The notes beneath the pieces are model-generated. The model saw only the letters and a program-made list of their open reading frames with translations, searched no databases and was not told where the DNA came from. From UBA8687 sp964564655 (lineage in GTDB: Bacteria > Nitrospinota > Nitrospinia > Nitrospinales > VA-1), in assembly GCA_964564655.1 (NCBI GenBank), contig CAZMBO010000033.1:1-16293 (forward strand): a stretch of DNA of 16,293 nt. Reading direction: 5' to 3'. Every line of letters begins with the position of its first letter. Within the stretch, counting starts at the first letter, position 1. Both the position numbers and the translations under genes were made by a program. Shown here in pieces: positions 13,582-16,293 of this stretch.

Positions 13582-14532
13582 ATGTACCGAAAAGAAATAA
13601 AAGTTTTAGATTGTACCATCCGAGATGGTGGTTTGATGAATAACCACTTGTTCTCAGATGAATTAGTTCGTGGTGTTTTTCACGCTGTTAATGAGTCGGG
13701 TGTAGATTATATCGAATTAGGATATAAGGCTGATGAAAATCAATTTAAGCGCGGCGAATATGGCCCGATGAAATTTTGTTCAGAGAAGGATTTAGAAAAT
13801 GTTATTGGTGATACAAAATTGAATTGTAAAGTTTCTGTTATGGCCGATATTGGTAGGTTTGATCCCAATTCAGTCATTCCAAAATCTGAAAGTTTTGTCG
13901 ACATGATGCGCGTAGCTTCCTACGTTAAGGATATTGATAAGGCAATTGCATTTGTTAATTCTTTAAATGCGAAAGGTTATGAAACCACTATTAACATTAT
14001 GGCTGTTTCTCATGCTAGAGAAAGGGAATTAGACGAGGCCCTTGCGCAGGTAGAAAAAGAAAGTGCTGCAGATGTGATTTACTTGGTTGATAGTTTTGGT
14101 GCTCTATACTCTGAACAAATAGCCTATTTGGCTAAAAAATATAAAGGGGCTATGCCCAGTCGCGAAATAGGAATTCATGCACATAATAATCAACAACTCG
14201 CATTTGCTAATACAATAGAAGCTATCATTCAGGGTATAAATTATTTAGATGGAACTATTTTTGGTATTGGTCGCGCTGCTGGCAATTGTCCTCTTGAATT
14301 ATTGCTAGGGTTTTTAAAGAATCCAAAATTTAATATTCGTCCTATATTGAATGTATTGGGAAGAGACTTCGTGAAATTAAGGGAAGAAATTGAATGGGGA
14401 TATACTATCCCATATATGATAACTGGTATTTTAGATCTGCATCCTCGCGCCGGAATGAAGTTAAGAAACTCTGACGATAAAGACGAATATTTGGGATTCT
14501 ATGAAAAATTAACTTCAGAAGCCAACGTCTAA
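13582..14532 (+). CDS. HMGL-like (DRE-TIM) aldolase
   Basis: The 316-residue protein is a TIM-barrel enzyme of the DRE-TIM/HMGL-like superfamily, nearest in pattern to 4-hydroxy-2-oxovalerate aldolase and relatives annotated as aldolase catalytic domain proteins. The metal-binding start motif is DCTIRDGG (10-17), the metal histidines are H200 and H202 in GIHAHNN, and DSFG (171-174) and GIGRAAGNCPLE (229-240) are also typical. It lacks the C-terminal communication domain of full 4-hydroxy-2-oxovalerate aldolases, and no acetaldehyde dehydrogenase partner lies nearby, so that exact reaction is doubtful. GGGAG at 13566-13570 precedes the ATG by 11 bases. A KDPG-type aldolase follows three bases downstream. 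Confidence 0.85.
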   Translation: MYRKEIKVLDCTIRDGGLMNNHLFSDELVRGVFHAVNESGVDYIELGYKADENQFKRGEYGPMKFCSEKDLENVIGDTKLNCKVSVMADIGRFDPNSVIPKSESFVDMMRVASYVKDIDKAIAFVNSLNAKGYETTINIMAVSHARERELDEALAQVEKESAADVIYLVDSFGALYSEQIAYLAKKYKGAMPSREIGIHAHNNQQLAFANTIEAIIQGINYLDGTIFGIGRAAGNCPLELLLGFLKNPKFNIRPILNVLGRDFVKLREEIEWGYTIPYMITGILDLHPRAGMKLRNSDDKDEYLGFYEKLTSEANV

Positions 14533-14535
14533 CGG

Positions 14536-15192
14536 ATGGTCTTCGATCTACCACGATTTGAATCTGAGCCCGTAATTGGAATTATTAGAGGGTTGAATGA
14601 AAGTTCCTTAGAAGGTGTGGTAGATGCAGCTTTAGCCGGAGGCCTTCGATTTCTGGAAATTACTCTAAATACCCCAGATGCATTTCACCTGATCGATAAA
14701 ATTAACACTAAATATACCCAATTACAGATTGGAGCAGGCACTGTTCTCTCTGCGGAGATGGCTAAAAAAGCTATCGATGCGGGAGCTAAATATATTGTCG
14801 CTCCTAATTTTGATGAAGAAGTGTCTACATTTTGCGTCAAAAACAAAATAGCCTATTTCCCTGGTGCATTGACCCCATCTGAAATAAACAAGGCATGGGA
14901 ATCAGGTGCCACTATGGTTAAAGTTTTTCCTGCTTCGCAAATGGGGCCAGATTATTTTAAAATAATTAAAGGGCCTTTTGAAAAAATAAAATTGATGGCT
15001 GTTGGTGGAATTAATCCGGGTAACATCAAAGATTATCTTGGTGCCGGAGCTGATGCTGTTGCATTGGGAGGTTCCATTTTTTCAACACAGCGTATGGTAA
15101 ACCGGAGGTTTGAGGAAATTTACAAAGATATTGAAGAATTTATGTTTGCAGTAAAAGATTTTTACTCTAAAATGCGTGGCGTGGAGGGATAA
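14536..15192 (+). CDS. eda: KDPG/KHG-type aldolase
   Basis: This 218-residue class I aldolase splits 2-keto-3-deoxy-6-phosphogluconate-like substrates into pyruvate and an aldehyde. The Schiff-base lysine is K129 in MVKVFPASQMGP, the catalytic glutamate E41 in FLEITLNT, and R18 in IGIIRG binds the substrate carboxylate; AVGGINPGNIKDYLGAGADAVALGG gives the phosphate-binding end. Length is normal. No Entner-Doudoroff dehydratase is in the window, so the substrate could be another 2-keto-3-deoxy acid. The ATG at 14536 is three bases after the preceding stop, with only a weak ribosome-binding site, implying coupled translation with the HMGL-like aldolase. Confidence 0.92.
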   Translation: MVFDLPRFESEPVIGIIRGLNESSLEGVVDAALAGGLRFLEITLNTPDAFHLIDKINTKYTQLQIGAGTVLSAEMAKKAIDAGAKYIVAPNFDEEVSTFCVKNKIAYFPGALTPSEINKAWESGATMVKVFPASQMGPDYFKIIKGPFEKIKLMAVGGINPGNIKDYLGAGADAVALGGSIFSTQRMVNRRFEEIYKDIEEFMFAVKDFYSKMRGVEG

Positions 15193-15221
15193 ACTGCTAA
15201 GAATTTTGGTGGAGGCGGAAT

Positions 15222-15488
15222 ATGAGTTTTGACTTTATGAAAGAATTTATGATGTTTGAAGACGAAGAGCGGTTTGCTGGTCTTTGCGAACAAATTGAAG
15301 AGGCGATTCGAGATATTGATGCCGGGGAAAATAAGGTTTCAGAACTGGAAATTATGCAAGCGTTAGACTTTGTTGGTTTCAATTTGTTTCGCGATAACTG
15401 GGAAGAGTATAAGAAGATGGATATGATGAACCGAGACCAGTCCCAACCCATAAATTTCAAAGGCAAAAACAAAAGGTTTCTACATTAA
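15222..15488 (+). CDS. Small acidic hypothetical protein
   Basis: I do not recognise this 88-residue protein. It starts MSFDFMKEFMMFEDEERFAG and is largely helical and acidic (EQIEEAIRDIDAGENKVSELEIMQALDF), then ends in a basic tail (NFKGKNKRFLH). No membrane segment or signal peptide is visible. A strong GGAGGCGGAA ribosome-binding site (15211-15220) stands directly before the ATG, so it is very likely translated. It lies 29 bases after the KDPG-type aldolase and probably belongs to the same operon; no link in function can be shown from sequence. Confidence 0.72.
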   Translation: MSFDFMKEFMMFEDEERFAGLCEQIEEAIRDIDAGENKVSELEIMQALDFVGFNLFRDNWEEYKKMDMMNRDQSQPINFKGKNKRFLH

Positions 15489-15582
15489 TTATCTTTTCTC
15501 AATTTTTTAGACGCTCGACCTCCAAGTATTACTTTTACTAAGCATCATTGTATATCGAATAACCACACCAATTCCATCCCTC

Positions 15583-16293
15583 TTATTCAATTTCTTTCTT
15601 TGCTTTAATGATGAAGGTGTAAACTAAAGCAAAGATAAATGCTGCGAACAAGATGGCCTGACCAATAAAAGTTTCCCATGTTGGATACATTCCCAGCCAG
15701 GAGATATTAGGTAAAAATTTAGCTGCAGTCATGGAAAATTGTTCGCCCATTTGTAACTCATGAATTCCTTTTCCCAAGAAGGTGAAGGCCATGTAGTACA
15801 GTAAGACACTGGTAAAACCAAAAAACCATTTAAAAGGAACTCGCATTCCTAAATAATTGACTAAATAAAATACACCAGCCAGCATGACACATCCAGTCAA
15901 GAAACCCGGAAGAATGCCTCCAGTTGTTTTTCCTGCGTATAAAAAGAGAGCCTTATAAAATAAGACCGTCTCAAACCCTTCTCTGTATACAGAAATAAAA
16001 GCAACGGCGCTTAGGGCGAAAGTATTGCCCTGTGACAAAGCACCATGCATCTTTTTATTGATGTACTGTTGCCATTTTTTATTATCTATATTTGAGACAA
16101 GCCAATAGCTTACCGAGAATAAAATTACGACAGAGACTAGCATAATCCAGCCTTCTAATAGTTCTTGGCTGGCCATATTTAGTTGGAGCACTTCATGGAC
16201 GGCATATGCAGTAAGAAAACTTGCCAAAATTCCTACTATAACTCCAATATGTATATTTTTTACGTGCGCGTCGTTTTTTGATTTTCTTAAGAA
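15583..16293 (-). CDS. FTR1-family iron permease, C-terminal part (5' end outside window)
   Basis: The frame is open to the right edge of the window, so this is the last 236 residues of a longer protein. It has about six hydrophobic helices and the second REGxE iron-binding motif, REGFE (15970-15984), within SVYREGFETVLFYKAL, typical of FTR1/EfeU high-affinity iron transporters; a first such motif is expected beyond the edge. The C-terminus ends in a basic KAKKEIE tail. A TTG at 16225 is only an internal codon: residues continue upstream as a basic loop (LRKSKND) leading into the next helix. It converges with the small acidic gene at 15222, with 94 bases between them and no clear terminator. 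Confidence 0.9.
   Translation of the reverse strand, partial: FLRKSKNDAHVKNIHIGVIVGILASFLTAYAVHEVLQLNMASQELLEGWIMLVSVVILFSVSYWLVSNIDNKKWQQYINKKMHGALSQGNTFALSAVAFISVYREGFETVLFYKALFLYAGKTTGGILPGFLTGCVMLAGVFYLVNYLGMRVPFKWFFGFTSVLLYYMAFTFLGKGIHELQMGEQFSMTAAKFLPNISWLGMYPTWETFIGQAILFAAFIFALVYTFIIKAKKEIE

Overview
The window looks like chromosome from an AT-rich Gram-negative bacterium. No phage, transposon, CRISPR, tRNA or rRNA is visible. The gene order yceD-rpmF-plsX-fabH-fabD-fabG-acpP-fabF-rnc, with an Elp3-like radical SAM gene shortly after rnc, suggests a deltaproteobacterial or Nitrospinota-like lineage. That placement is inference from gene content, not a phylogenetic result. No gap between genes exceeds about 300 bases.

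Region 1 (1-6703, + strand) is the type II fatty-acid and phospholipid start operon. It holds the 3' end of a DUF177/YceD gene, ribosomal protein L32, acyl-phosphate synthase PlsX, initiating ketosynthase FabH, malonyl transferase FabD, ketoreductase FabG, acyl carrier protein, elongating ketosynthase FabF and RNase III. All expected catalytic residues can be read in these proteins. There is no enoyl-ACP reductase and no dehydratase in the cluster.

Region 2 (6789-9325) holds smaller genes: a pentapeptide-repeat protein with a cysteine-rich tail, a radical SAM enzyme, a dimeric alpha/beta-barrel monooxygenase-like protein, a short minus-strand unknown, and a free-standing lipoyl-like domain that lacks the usual attachment lysine.

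Region 3 (9326-13347, mostly - strand) holds the magnesium channel MgtE, a very basic 80-residue unknown on the + strand, an SDR-fold protein with FabI-like active-site spacing, a membrane-anchored unknown, and an EVE-domain protein.

Region 4 (13454-15488, + strand) is a small aldolase operon: a DRE-TIM/HMGL-type aldolase, a KDPG/KHG-type aldolase and a small unknown. It is driven by a near-consensus sigma70-type promoter whose -35 box lies inside an inverted repeat, which is a good operator candidate. The window ends in the C-terminal part of an FTR1-type iron permease on the - strand.

No clear new multi-gene system is evident. The items most worth following are the operator-covered aldolase operon, the FabI-like orphan reductase, and the lysine-less lipoyl-like protein.
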